64,000 bases of DNA from Desulfacinum sp. (lineage in GTDB: Bacteria > Desulfobacterota > Syntrophobacteria > Syntrophobacterales > DSM-9756): contig JACIYN010000023.1 in NCBI GenBank assembly GCA_014359885.1, positions 113,733 to 177,732 of the forward strand. Direction: 5' to 3'. The translations under genes were made by a program, and so were the position numbers. Position 1 is the first letter of the stretch. Every line of letters starts with the position of its first letter. Below are positions 1-8,872 of this stretch, one piece after another. The notes under the pieces were generated by a model. That model saw nothing but the letters and a program-made list of their open reading frames with translations. It was not told the origin of the DNA and did no database searches.

Positions 1-801
1 GTTACGGGATTTTGTTCCACCTATTGCCGGTATTGCACGCGGTCCCGCATGGTGGGCCACAAGGGAGGCCACGCCGGCAAAAAGCAGTGGGAAAAGGCCC
101 TGGCCTATATCCAGGAGACCCCCTCGGTCCGGGACGTGCTCATTTCCGGCGGCGACCCGCTGACCCTGTCCGACGACGCCCTGGAGTGGCTTCTTGAGAG
201 GCTGCGGGCCATCCGCCATGTGGAATTCGTTCGGATCGGGACCAAGGTGCCGGCCGTTCTGCCCCAGAGGATCACGGGGGCGCTGGTCCGTCTTCTCAGG
301 CGCTACCATCCCCTGTGGATGAGCCTCCACTTCACCCATCCGGACGAGCTGACTCCGGAAGCCCAGACCGCCTGCGCCCGCTTGGCCGACGCCGGCATCC
401 CCCTGGGCAGCCAGACGGTGCTCCTCAAGGGGATCAACGACGAAGCGGCCACCCTGAAGGTGCTCTACCACGGCCTGCTGCGCTGTCGCGTCCGTCCGTA
501 CTACCTCTATCAGTGCGATCCCATTTCCGGGTCCGCCCATTTTCGAACCACGGTGACCAGGGGGCTGGAGATCATGGACGGCCTCCGGGGACACACCACC
601 GGCTACGCCGTCCCGACCTACGTCATCGACGCCCCCGGCGGAGGCGGAAAGATTCCCCTGCTGCCCGACTATGCCCAGGGAGCGGACGGCCAGGACCTGG
701 TCCTGCGCAACTACGAAAAGAGAACCTTTCGGTATCCCGGTGCCTTCGAGCAGCCCTGCCAGGCCCCTTCGGAATCGGCGCCGTACCGGATGGCCAACTG
801 A
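1..801 (+). CDS. kamA: KamA-family radical SAM aminomutase (5' end outside window)
   Basis: Reads from base 1 without a start, so the N-terminus is missing; 266 residues are visible. The radical SAM iron-sulfur motif CX3CX2C is at visible residues 5, 9 and 12. The PLP-binding lysine lies in PGGGGK at visible residue 217. The two aspartates that hold the substrate side-chain amine in clostridial lysine 2,3-aminomutase appear conserved, in QCD (visible 173) and VID (visible 210). Enzymes of this family move the alpha-amino group of lysine to carbon 3, giving beta-lysine; glutamate-type members lack those aspartates. EF-P modification (EpmB-like) is a possible alternative, but no epmA or efp gene is nearby. 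A ligase gene starts 22 bases downstream, so it heads a likely operon. Family assignment is firm; substrate is inferred. Confidence 0.9.
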   Translation, partial: VTGFCSTYCRYCTRSRMVGHKGGHAGKKQWEKALAYIQETPSVRDVLISGGDPLTLSDDALEWLLERLRAIRHVEFVRIGTKVPAVLPQRITGALVRLLRRYHPLWMSLHFTHPDELTPEAQTACARLADAGIPLGSQTVLLKGINDEAATLKVLYHGLLRCRVRPYYLYQCDPISGSAHFRTTVTRGLEIMDGLRGHTTGYAVPTYVIDAPGGGGKIPLLPDYAQGADGQDLVLRNYEKRTFRYPGAFEQPCQAPSESAPYRMAN

Positions 802-823
802 CAGCGGGAAGGAGCCCGGAAAG

Positions 824-1876
824 ATGAAAATAGGCCTCACCTACGACCTGCGGGATCTTTACTTGTCCGAGGGTTATACGGAAGAAGAAACCGCCGAATT
901 CGACAGGGCGGACACCATCGACGCCATCGAGGGGGCCCTGCGGTCCCTGGGCTACGAAACGGAGCGCATCGGGCGCCTGACGGACCTGGTGCGGCAGTTG
1001 GCGGCCGGGAAGCGCTGGGACATGGTCTTCAACATCGCGGAGGGTCTCTACGGCTCCGGCCGGGAAGCGCAGGTTCCCGCCCTTCTCGACGCCTATCGGA
1101 TCCCCTACACCTTCTCGGATCCCCTGACCTTGTGCGTCACTCTGGACAAGGCCGTGACCAAGAGGGTGGTGCGGGACCACGGGGTGCCCACGCCGGCCTT
1201 CGCGGTGGTGGAAAGGGCCGACCAGGCGCGGGGGGTGGATCTTCCTTTTCCGGTTTTCGCCAAGCCCGTGAGCGAGGGTACCGGCAAGGGGATTTCCCCG
1301 GCATCCAAGGCCGCTTCGCTCGGCCAGTTGCAAAGGACATGCGAAGATCTGCTGGCCCGGTTCCGCCAGCCCGTGCTGGTGGAGACCTTCCTGCCCGGCC
1401 GTGAATTCACCGTGGGGATCGTGGGCACGGGAGCCCGGGCCCGCGCCGTGGCGGTCATGGAGGTGATCCTCAAGGAGAACGCCGACGCCGAGGTCTATTC
1501 CTACGAAAACAAGGAATGGTGCGAGGAGCGGGTCATCTACCGATTGGCGGACGACGAGGAAGCCCGCGAAGCCGCCCGGGTGGCCCTGGACGCCTACCGG
1601 GCCCTGGGATGCCGGGATGCGGGGCGGATCGATCTCCGGTCGGACGCCCGGGGGCGCCCCCACTTCCTGGAGGCCAACCCCCTGGCGGGGCTCCACCCGG
1701 AACATTCCGACCTTCCCATCCTGTGCACGCTTTCCGGCATGTCCTACCGGGAGCTGATCGCAGAGATCATGCAGAGCGCCCTGGAGCGCGCCGGCCTGAG
1801 CGAAGGCATCTTCGGATGCGCCCAGGCAATGTTCCAGGGAACCGCTCCCCGTGCGGTCCGGGAGGCCGCCCTCTGA
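824..1876 (+). CDS. ATP-grasp ligase, D-Ala-D-Ala ligase-like (first of two)
   Basis: 350 residues from the ATG at 824, preceded by a GGAAGGAG-like ribosome site; an upstream in-frame ATG at 671 lies inside the previous gene and is rejected. The ATP-grasp fold is indicated by a lysine-rich nucleotide loop (VFAKPVSEGTGKG, about residues 140-155), an acidic VETFLPGREF strand and a C-terminal metal site (RIDLR ... FLEANPLAGL) matching the Asp/Glu/Asn triad of D-Ala-D-Ala ligases. Such enzymes activate a carboxylate as an acyl phosphate and join it to an amine. It ends in TGATG shared with the next ATP-grasp gene. Position after an aminomutase and apart from any mur or ddl context argues against a cell-wall role; the substrate is unknown. 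Confidence 0.85.
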   Translation: MKIGLTYDLRDLYLSEGYTEEETAEFDRADTIDAIEGALRSLGYETERIGRLTDLVRQLAAGKRWDMVFNIAEGLYGSGREAQVPALLDAYRIPYTFSDPLTLCVTLDKAVTKRVVRDHGVPTPAFAVVERADQARGVDLPFPVFAKPVSEGTGKGISPASKAASLGQLQRTCEDLLARFRQPVLVETFLPGREFTVGIVGTGARARAVAVMEVILKENADAEVYSYENKEWCEERVIYRLADDEEAREAARVALDAYRALGCRDAGRIDLRSDARGRPHFLEANPLAGLHPEHSDLPILCTLSGMSYRELIAEIMQSALERAGLSEGIFGCAQAMFQGTAPRAVREAAL

Positions 1877-2862
1877 TGCGCGCCGTGGTGCTCCATTCCG
1901 CGGTGGACCCGAACGCCCCGCCCGACGAGCAGGACGTTCTGGTCCAGGCCCGCTTTGTGGCGTCCGCACTGGCCAAGCTGGGATGGGAGGCGCACATCCT
2001 GCCCTTCGATCTGAACCTGGAAGCCCAGAGGGATCGGCTCCTGGCGGCCGATCCGGACGTGGTCTTCAACCTGGTGGAGACGGCGGCCGGCACGGGCCGC
2101 CTCATCCACCTGGCTCCGGCGTTCCTGGACGCCCTGGGGCTTCCTTACACGGGAAGCCCCACGGAAGCGGTCTTCCTCACCTCCCACAAGGTGCTGGCCA
2201 AGCGGCTCATGGGCTCCCACGCCCTGCCCACGCCGCCGGCCCTCACCTCCCCCGGGGACTGGGACCAATGGGAGCCGGAGGCGCTCTACATCGTCAAATC
2301 CGTCTGGGAAGACGCCTCGGTGGGAATCACCCAGGACTCGGTGACCTCCTTCAGGAACCCTCGGGACCTGGAGACGGCCTTGGCCAAAGGCCGCCGGGCC
2401 ACGGGCGGAGGGGACGTCTTCGCCGAACGTTTCATCGACGGGCGGGAGTTCAACCTGTCTGTCCTGGCCGGTCCCGACGGCCCCCGGGTACTTCCCCCGG
2501 CGGAAATCCGCTTCCGGGGGTTCGGACCCGATCGGTTCGCCATCGTGGACTACGAGGCCAAATGGGACCCTTCCTCCTTCGCCTATCACAACACGGTCCG
2601 ATCGTTCCATTTCGGGGAGGAAGACCGGTTTCTCCTCCATCAGCTCCGGGAACTGGCCCTTCGGTGCTGGGACCTTTTCGGCCTGAGGGGATACGCCCGG
2701 GTGGATTTCCGGGTGGACACCGCCGGCCGGCCCTGGATCCTGGAGGTCAACGCCAATCCCTGCCTTTCGCCGGACGCCGGCTTCATGGCCGCCGCAGCCG
2801 AAGCGGCCCTGGAGCCGGAACAGGTGATCCTGCGGATCCTGGAGGATGCGGTGCGGCCCTGA
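1876..2862 (+). CDS. ATP-grasp ligase, D-Ala-D-Ala ligase-like (second of two)
   Basis: 328 residues. The start ATG overlaps the stop of the preceding gene by one base (TGATG), implying translational coupling. The N-terminal Rossmann-like half carries DPDVVFNLVET, and the C-terminal half has the metal-binding segment ARVDFRVD ... ILEVNANPCLSP, typical of the ATP-grasp family. It is clearly divergent from its upstream neighbour, so the two are not a recent duplication. It may add a second amine or acid to the product of the first ligase. The exact substrate cannot be read from the sequence. An 84-base gap follows before the next gene, with no terminator visible. Confidence 0.85.
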   Translation: MRAVVLHSAVDPNAPPDEQDVLVQARFVASALAKLGWEAHILPFDLNLEAQRDRLLAADPDVVFNLVETAAGTGRLIHLAPAFLDALGLPYTGSPTEAVFLTSHKVLAKRLMGSHALPTPPALTSPGDWDQWEPEALYIVKSVWEDASVGITQDSVTSFRNPRDLETALAKGRRATGGGDVFAERFIDGREFNLSVLAGPDGPRVLPPAEIRFRGFGPDRFAIVDYEAKWDPSSFAYHNTVRSFHFGEEDRFLLHQLRELALRCWDLFGLRGYARVDFRVDTAGRPWILEVNANPCLSPDAGFMAAAAEAALEPEQVILRILEDAVRP

Positions 2863-2946
2863 AGGGCGGGCGGAAGGCACGACCTCACGGGAACACATGG
2901 CCCCCATGGGCGGGGGTGAAAACGATCCACGACGGGAGAACGTTCC

Positions 2947-4681
<1,735 letters not shown>

Positions 4682-4704
<23 letters not shown>

Positions 4705-5185
4705 CGCACCGGTGTACTTGCGCCGGGACGTGAGGCCCGAGGATCCGGACCACGTGGAACGGATCGTGGCCTCCACGGGATTTTTCAACCCGGAAGAGAT
4801 CCAGGTGGCCAGAAGTCTCGTGGAAGAGCGCCTCCGCAACGGCCCGGAATCCGGCTACCACTTCCTTTTCGCCAAAAAGGGAGACCGGCCGGCAGGCTAT
4901 GCCTGCTACGGCCCCATCCTGGGAACCGACCGGCGCTTCGACCTCTATTGGATCGCCGTGGACCCTTCCTTTCAGAAGATGGGCATCGGACGCCTCCTGC
5001 TGGAAGGGACCGAAGAGGCCGTCCGGGCCTTGGGCGGCCGAAAAATCTACGTGGAAACGTCGTCCCGCCCCCTCTACGAACCCACCCGGCGGTTCTACCT
5101 GAAGGCCGGCTACGGGATCGAAGCCGTCCTACAAGATTTCTACGCTCCGGAAGACCACAAGATCATCCTGAGCAAGACCCTTTGA
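4682..5185 (+). CDS. GNAT family N-acetyltransferase
   Basis: 167 residues from a GTG start preceded by GGGAGGG; it overlaps the end of the GNAT-deacetylase fusion by 23 bases, so the two are probably coupled. The central FQKMGIGRLLL segment is the acetyl-CoA pyrophosphate-binding motif A (Q/R-x-x-G-x-G/A), and a Y-E-x-x-x-x-F-Y-like C-terminal segment follows. It is far shorter than AblB beta-lysine acetyltransferases, so it is not a simple ablB. It is the last gene of the cluster; about 137 non-coding bases follow. The acceptor is unknown. Confidence 0.85.
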
Positions 5186-5274
5186 CCCGCCGCATTATCC
5201 CCCCGCACCGTCCTTTTTGCTTTATCCGGTCCCCCTTCTGAGGGATACTTCCCGTTTTGAAACGACTTGGAAGT

Positions 5275-5294
5275 CGGAGGAGCAGGCTCCTCCG
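5275..5294. repeat. Perfect inverted repeat upstream of yitT-like gene
   Basis: Nine-base arms (CGGAGGAGC and GCTCCTCCG) separated by two bases, lying about 30 bases before the start codon at 5323. No T-run follows, so it is not a standard terminator. It might form a leader hairpin in the mRNA or be a copy of a dispersed palindrome. Confidence 0.5.
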
Positions 5295-5322
5295 CAGGCT
5301 GGTATCGGGAAAGGAAGAAGAG

Positions 5323-6183
5323 ATGAAGATCGACTGGGACTGGAAATCCGTCGCCACCAATGTGGCGCTCATCGTTTCGGGAAGCATCATCTTCGTCATC
5401 GGCATGAACGCCGTCATGATCCCCCAGGAGCTGCTGAGCGGCGGCGTGGTGGGCGTGGCCATCATCCTCCACTACCTTTTTCCTTCCTGGGACATCGGCC
5501 ACCTGTACTTCCTGCTCAACCTGCCGCTCATGGTCCTGGGCTGGTTTTCCATCAGCCGGCGCTTCATGCTCTACACCCTTTTCGGCATGGTCTTCTTCTC
5601 CCTGGCGGCCGCATGGATCAAGGTGCCCCCCATCGCCTTCAAGGATCCGCTGCTGGGGGCCGTGCTGGCGGGGGTCGTCTGCGGCCTCGGGGGCGGTATC
5701 ATCCTGCGGTCCCTGGGATCCGCGGGGGGCCTGGACATCCTGGCCATCTACCTCAACTCCCGCTGGGGCATCCGGGTGGGCATCGTCTACACGGCCGTGA
5801 ATGCCCTGGTCCTGCTGGTGGGCGCCCACTTCTTCGGGCTGGAAAAGGCCCTCTATTCCATCGTCTACGTCTATTCCAGCAGCCGCGTGGTGGATTCGGT
5901 CATGGCGGGCTTCAACCGGCGCAAGATGGTGCTCATCGTCTCCTCCGACCCGCGGGCGGTGGCCGACTTCATCCTGCACAAGATCCGGCGCGGCGTGACG
6001 TTCCTGCGAGGCGTGGGCGGATATACGGGCACGGACCGCGACGTGGTGCTGACCGTGACCACCCTGACGGAGCTTCCCAAGCTCAAGGACGCGGTCTTTT
6101 CCATCGATCCCGAGGCCTTCGTGATCATCAACGATACCCTGGAAGTTCTGGGCAAACGCCACGGCAAGCGCAAGGTTTACTAG
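5323..6183 (+). CDS. YitT/DUF2179 family membrane protein
   Basis: 286 residues from the ATG at 5323, which follows GGAAGAAGAG; an in-frame ATG at 5257 has no ribosome site. Several hydrophobic helices occupy about residues 10-200 (for example NVALIVSGSIIFVIG and the glycine-rich GVVCGLGGGIILRSLGSAGG segment), typical of the YitT_membrane domain. The last 80 residues form the soluble DUF2179 domain (RRGVTFLRGVGGYTG). Family members are inner-membrane proteins of poorly known function. It stands alone: the acetyltransferase upstream is separated by a hairpin and a repeat-rich gap follows. Confidence 0.88.
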   Translation: MKIDWDWKSVATNVALIVSGSIIFVIGMNAVMIPQELLSGGVVGVAIILHYLFPSWDIGHLYFLLNLPLMVLGWFSISRRFMLYTLFGMVFFSLAAAWIKVPPIAFKDPLLGAVLAGVVCGLGGGIILRSLGSAGGLDILAIYLNSRWGIRVGIVYTAVNALVLLVGAHFFGLEKALYSIVYVYSSSRVVDSVMAGFNRRKMVLIVSSDPRAVADFILHKIRRGVTFLRGVGGYTGTDRDVVLTVTTLTELPKLKDAVFSIDPEAFVIINDTLEVLGKRHGKRKVY

Positions 6184-6203
6184 GAGCCTGTCCGACAATG
6201 GCT
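6182..6203 (+). repeat. Direct repeat copy 1 (GGAGCCTGTCCGAC type)
   Basis: A 22-base sequence beginning AGGAGCCTGTCCGACAA occurs here, overlapping the yitT stop codon, and identically at 6326-6347. An inverted, degenerate version (CTCGGACAGCCTCC) lies at 6311-6324, and similar sequence recurs near 6541, 14262 and 23577. Confidence 0.8.
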
Positions 6204-6227
6204 TATTTGCCCCTTCCAACGTCCATC

Positions 6228-6302
6228 CGTCATCCCCGCGAAAGCGGGGATCCAGGATTTCCGGGAACCTATGGACTCCCGCTTGCGCGGGAGTGACGGT
6301 TT
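6228..6302 (+). repeat. Dispersed repeat with paired GC-rich hairpins
   Basis: Two imperfect hairpins, CCCCGCGAAAGCGGGG near the left end and CTCCCGCTTGCGCGGGAG near the right, framed by CGTCA and TGACG. This layout matches short interspersed repeats common in proteobacterial genomes. A related copy lies at 37787-37862. Confidence 0.75.
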
Positions 6303-6325
6303 GAGGAGTTCTCGGACAGCCTCCC

Positions 6326-6347
6326 AGGAGCCTGTCCGACAATGGCT
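6326..6347 (+). repeat. Direct repeat copy 2 (GGAGCCTGTCCGAC type)
   Basis: Identical to 6182-6203. The two copies bracket the 6228-6302 palindromic element, and this copy lies about 35 bases before the composite element at 6382. Confidence 0.8.
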
Positions 6348-6381
6348 CTCTGACTTACAAGGCGGAGGAATTTTGGTTCCC

Positions 6382-6512
6382 CTCGTAGCCGCGGGGCTTC
6401 AGCCCCGCGGAAAGGGCCATCGTAACCTCATGAAGTGACAGGAAATACGCGATGGCCTATCCAACGCACCAGTCTTTTCCCGCAGCCCTAAAGGGCTGCG
6501 CTACGAGAAAAG
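6382..6512 (+). repeat. Composite palindromic repeat element, copy 1
   Basis: About 131 bases with terminal inverted repeats CTCGTAG and CTACGAG. Each end holds a strong hairpin: CCGCGGGGC/GCCCCGCGG at 6389-6410 and CGCAGCCCT/AGGGCTGCG at 6481-6500. A core of about 70 bases lies between them. A copy in the opposite orientation is at 14097-14221, and half-copies lie near 23509 and 37705. No coding capacity, so it behaves like a non-autonomous interspersed element. Confidence 0.8.
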
Positions 6513-6656
6513 AGGTCGCCCGCGGCGTTCTCGGTCAGCCTCTTGTCCGACAATGTGTACGAAAGCCCTTTCCGCAGGGAGCGCAGGCCTCCGGCCCGCA
6601 CGACAAACGGGCGAGACGCCCGCGCTCCCAGGGAAATGCCTTCGTGCGCGCGGCCT

Positions 6657-6684
6657 GTAGGGGCGAATCATCATTCGCCCCTAC
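6657..6684. repeat. 28-base palindrome of the GTAGGGGCGAAT family
   Basis: Arms GTAGGGGCGAAT and ATTCGCCCCTAC separated by four bases. Related copies are at 12428-12455, 14357-14384 and 51143-51170. The flanking bases are also related in inverted orientation to those beside the 14357 copy, so the repeat unit is longer than the palindrome. Confidence 0.8.
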
Positions 6685-6955
6685 AAGGGCCTGCTTCCCA
6701 AAGGTGCGTTTCATCCTTCGTTGTCACGAACTCCCCGTGATGGACGTTTTCGGAACCTCCCGTTCCGTTTGGCTTCCCTTTCGGAATTCAAGAAACCGGT
6801 TTTAGGGGAAGGAGGTCGCAGCCGACCCCGCCGGATCCCTTTGCCCCGCCCGCCCTCCACGGAGAGAGCCACTCTGGCCCGCAATTTGCCTCCTCATGAT
6901 CAGCCCCGATGGAGAAAAGACAACCCGACGAGTCCCTGCGCGAGGAGACCGCCCC

Positions 6956-7303
6956 ATGGAATGGAAGAAGATCCTGTTCTGGAAGAAAGACGGAAAGAGC
7001 CAGACGCTTCCCAAGCCCACGGAGATCCCCGACGAGGTGGGCCGCTACCTGGTGGTTCGGCTGAAAAAGGACCCCGATTGGGTGTGGAATCTGAAGGCGG
7101 TTCTGCGTCCCAGGGCCGAAACCCCGCATGTTTACGACGTGCGGGTCTACAGCGACGCCGCGGTCCGGTCCATGGGCCTGGCGGTGCGGGACTACCACAG
7201 TCTGGACGCCCACCCCGAAGCCGTACTCTTCGAAGGGTGGGGGGACCGCAAGAAGAGCATCGCCGAGGTTCGCCCGGTGAACGATGTGACGAGGGCCGCC
7301 TGA
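6956..7303 (+). CDS. Small uncharacterised protein
   Basis: 115 residues from the ATG at 6956, chosen because GAGGAG lies 10 to 15 bases upstream; an in-frame ATG at 6896 lacks a ribosome site. The protein is soluble, with a charged N-terminus (EWKKILFWKKDGK) and an alternating beta-type pattern (GRYLVVRLKKDPDWVWNLKAVLR). No signal peptide, membrane segment or recognised motif. It converges with the sigma-54 regulator gene, leaving 15 bases between them. I do not recognise a family. Confidence 0.65.
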   Translation: MEWKKILFWKKDGKSQTLPKPTEIPDEVGRYLVVRLKKDPDWVWNLKAVLRPRAETPHVYDVRVYSDAAVRSMGLAVRDYHSLDAHPEAVLFEGWGDRKKSIAEVRPVNDVTRAA

Positions 7304-7318
7304 GCAAGGGCGCGCGGC

Positions 7319-8743
7319 TCAGTCCCCCGCCTTGCGGGCCGGGCGATAGTCCTCTTTTCGGAGGTTGTGGCGTTTCATGAGCTTGTGGAGCTGGCGGGGG
7401 GTGATCCCGGCGGACTGGGCCGTCAGGTTGATCCTGCCCCTGTGGTAACGGAGCAGCTCCGAAAGGTAGGTCCGCTCCGCCTCCTCCACCGCGTGCTTTC
7501 GGAATTCGGCCAGTGTCATGGCCGGATGAAAGAGGGGCCGGACCACCGCGCGCACCTCTCCCATGATCTCCGCAGGAAAATGGGTGGGGGTGAGGGTGGT
7601 TTCGGTCTCCAGGATGAAGGCCCTTTCCATGACGTTTTCCATCTCCCGGATGTTTCCGGGCCAATCGTAGGCCAGGAAGGCGCCGATCACGTCGGGATGG
7701 ATGTCCTGGATGGGCTTGCGGTGCCTTCTTCGGAGCTTTTCCAGGAAGATGTCGGCCAGAAGCGGGATGTCCTCCCGCCGCTCCCGCAAGGGCGGAATGT
7801 GGATGGGAAAGACCTCCAGGCGGTAGTAGAGGTCCTGCCGGAAACGCCCCTGCTCCACCAGGGATTTGAGGTCCACGTTGGTGGCGGAAATGACCCGCAC
7901 ATCCGTGTGCAGTTCCTTTTCCCCACCCACGCGGCTGAAGGTTCCTTCCTGCAGGACCTGGAGCAGCTTGATCTGCACCGGCAGGGTGATGGTTCCGATC
8001 TCGTCCAGGAAGATGGTTCCCTGATCGGCGATTTCGAACTTGCCCAGCTTCTTCCGGACGGCCCCGGTGAAGGCTCCTTTTTCGTGACCGAAAAACTCGC
8101 TTTCCACCAGGCCCTCCGGGATGGCGCCGCAGTGGACGGCCACGAAGGGCTTGTGGGCCCGGGCGCTGTGCTCGTGGATCACCTTGGCCAGCATGTTCTT
8201 TCCCGTGCCCGTCTCGCCGTAGAGCAGGATGGTGGCGTCGGTGGGGGCCACGGCCTTGAGCTGATCCATGACCGTCTGCATCTGGGCGCTGTTGGTCCGG
8301 ACCAGGTGCCGATAGATGTCCTTCCAGAAGCCATCCCGGGCGGAGACGGCTTCGCCTTCGGAACGCAGGGCCGCACGGGCCACGCTCCAGGCGTTTTTCA
8401 GCTCGGTGGGGCGGAAGGGATACGTGAGGTAGGTGAGGGCCCCGGCGCGGACCATGCGGATGGCCTGGGAGGCCTGGTCGCGGGGAGCCAGAACCACCAC
8501 CCGGGTCGACGGGTCCAGGCCCGCGTCCTGCCAGGGCGCGCGGGCCGTCCTGCCCCTTTCCGTGGCAGGCGGGGGGCCCAACAAGGCCAGATCCATAAAG
8601 AGAACCGAAGGAACCTTCCGGCCGTCCGTTTCAGCGATCTCCCGGCGGCCGGCGAACCACTCCACACGGACATCCTCCGGAGCCGCCGCCCGGATGGCCT
8701 CACAAAGCGTTGAGTCTTCCGTCACCACTCCCACACGAAGCAT
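7319..8743 (-). CDS. Sigma-54-dependent transcriptional activator with degenerate receiver domain
   Basis: 474 residues. Residues about 1-125 resemble a response-regulator receiver: an aspartate remains at position 51 (FMDLALL), but the usual lysine of the beta-5 K-P motif is replaced (YLTYPF, about 105-110). The central AAA+ domain has Walker A GETGTGKN (176-183), the sigma-54 contact loop GAFTGA (223-228) and Walker B IFLDEIG. The C-terminus has a Fis-type helix-turn-helix (GRINLTAQSAGITPRQLHKL). It remodels RNA polymerase with sigma-54 to open promoters. No partner histidine kinase is adjacent. It is divergent from the carrier gene at 8873, a candidate target, though I did not find a clear -24/-12 site between them. 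Confidence 0.92.
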   Translation of the reverse strand: MLRVGVVTEDSTLCEAIRAAAPEDVRVEWFAGRREIAETDGRKVPSVLFMDLALLGPPPATERGRTARAPWQDAGLDPSTRVVVLAPRDQASQAIRMVRAGALTYLTYPFRPTELKNAWSVARAALRSEGEAVSARDGFWKDIYRHLVRTNSAQMQTVMDQLKAVAPTDATILLYGETGTGKNMLAKVIHEHSARAHKPFVAVHCGAIPEGLVESEFFGHEKGAFTGAVRKKLGKFEIADQGTIFLDEIGTITLPVQIKLLQVLQEGTFSRVGGEKELHTDVRVISATNVDLKSLVEQGRFRQDLYYRLEVFPIHIPPLRERREDIPLLADIFLEKLRRRHRKPIQDIHPDVIGAFLAYDWPGNIREMENVMERAFILETETTLTPTHFPAEIMGEVRAVVRPLFHPAMTLAEFRKHAVEEAERTYLSELLRYHRGRINLTAQSAGITPRQLHKLMKRHNLRKEDYRPARKAGD

Positions 8744-8872
8744 TTGTCCGACGTCTCATCCACGCACCCTGCCTCTTTTTTCCCGGTTGACCCCGGGTGC
8801 CCCCGCCGTTTGACTCACAGAACCTACAGCACCTGTGGTAGAAAGACAATGGGATTCAAGGAGGACACCACC

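Larger units (their letters stand above)
6184..6955. other. Repeat-rich intergenic region
   Basis: No convincing gene. The stretch is built from short dispersed repeats: two copies of a 22-base direct repeat (6182-6203, 6326-6347), a CCCGCGAAAGCGGGG-type element (6228-6302), a composite element with two palindromes (6382-6512) and a 28-base palindrome (6657-6684). The last roughly 250 bases, before the gene at 6956, look like unique sequence. Open frames here lack ribosome sites and family similarity. Confidence 0.75.

Noticed and set aside
671..823. N-terminal extension of the first ATP-grasp protein
   Set aside because: It would lie inside the aminomutase coding sequence; the ATG at 824 has a good ribosome site and starts the family-typical MKIGLTYD.
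6389..6410. GC-rich hairpin as terminator for the yitT-like gene
   Set aside because: No T-run follows, it is about 200 bases away, and the same hairpin recurs elsewhere as part of a repeat element.
6452..6805. Possible small gene in the repeat-rich gap
   Set aside because: It runs through several palindromic repeats, lacks a ribosome site and has no conserved features.
6184..6955. CRISPR array
   Set aside because: The repeats are irregularly spaced, belong to different families and include palindromes of unequal length; no cas genes in the window.
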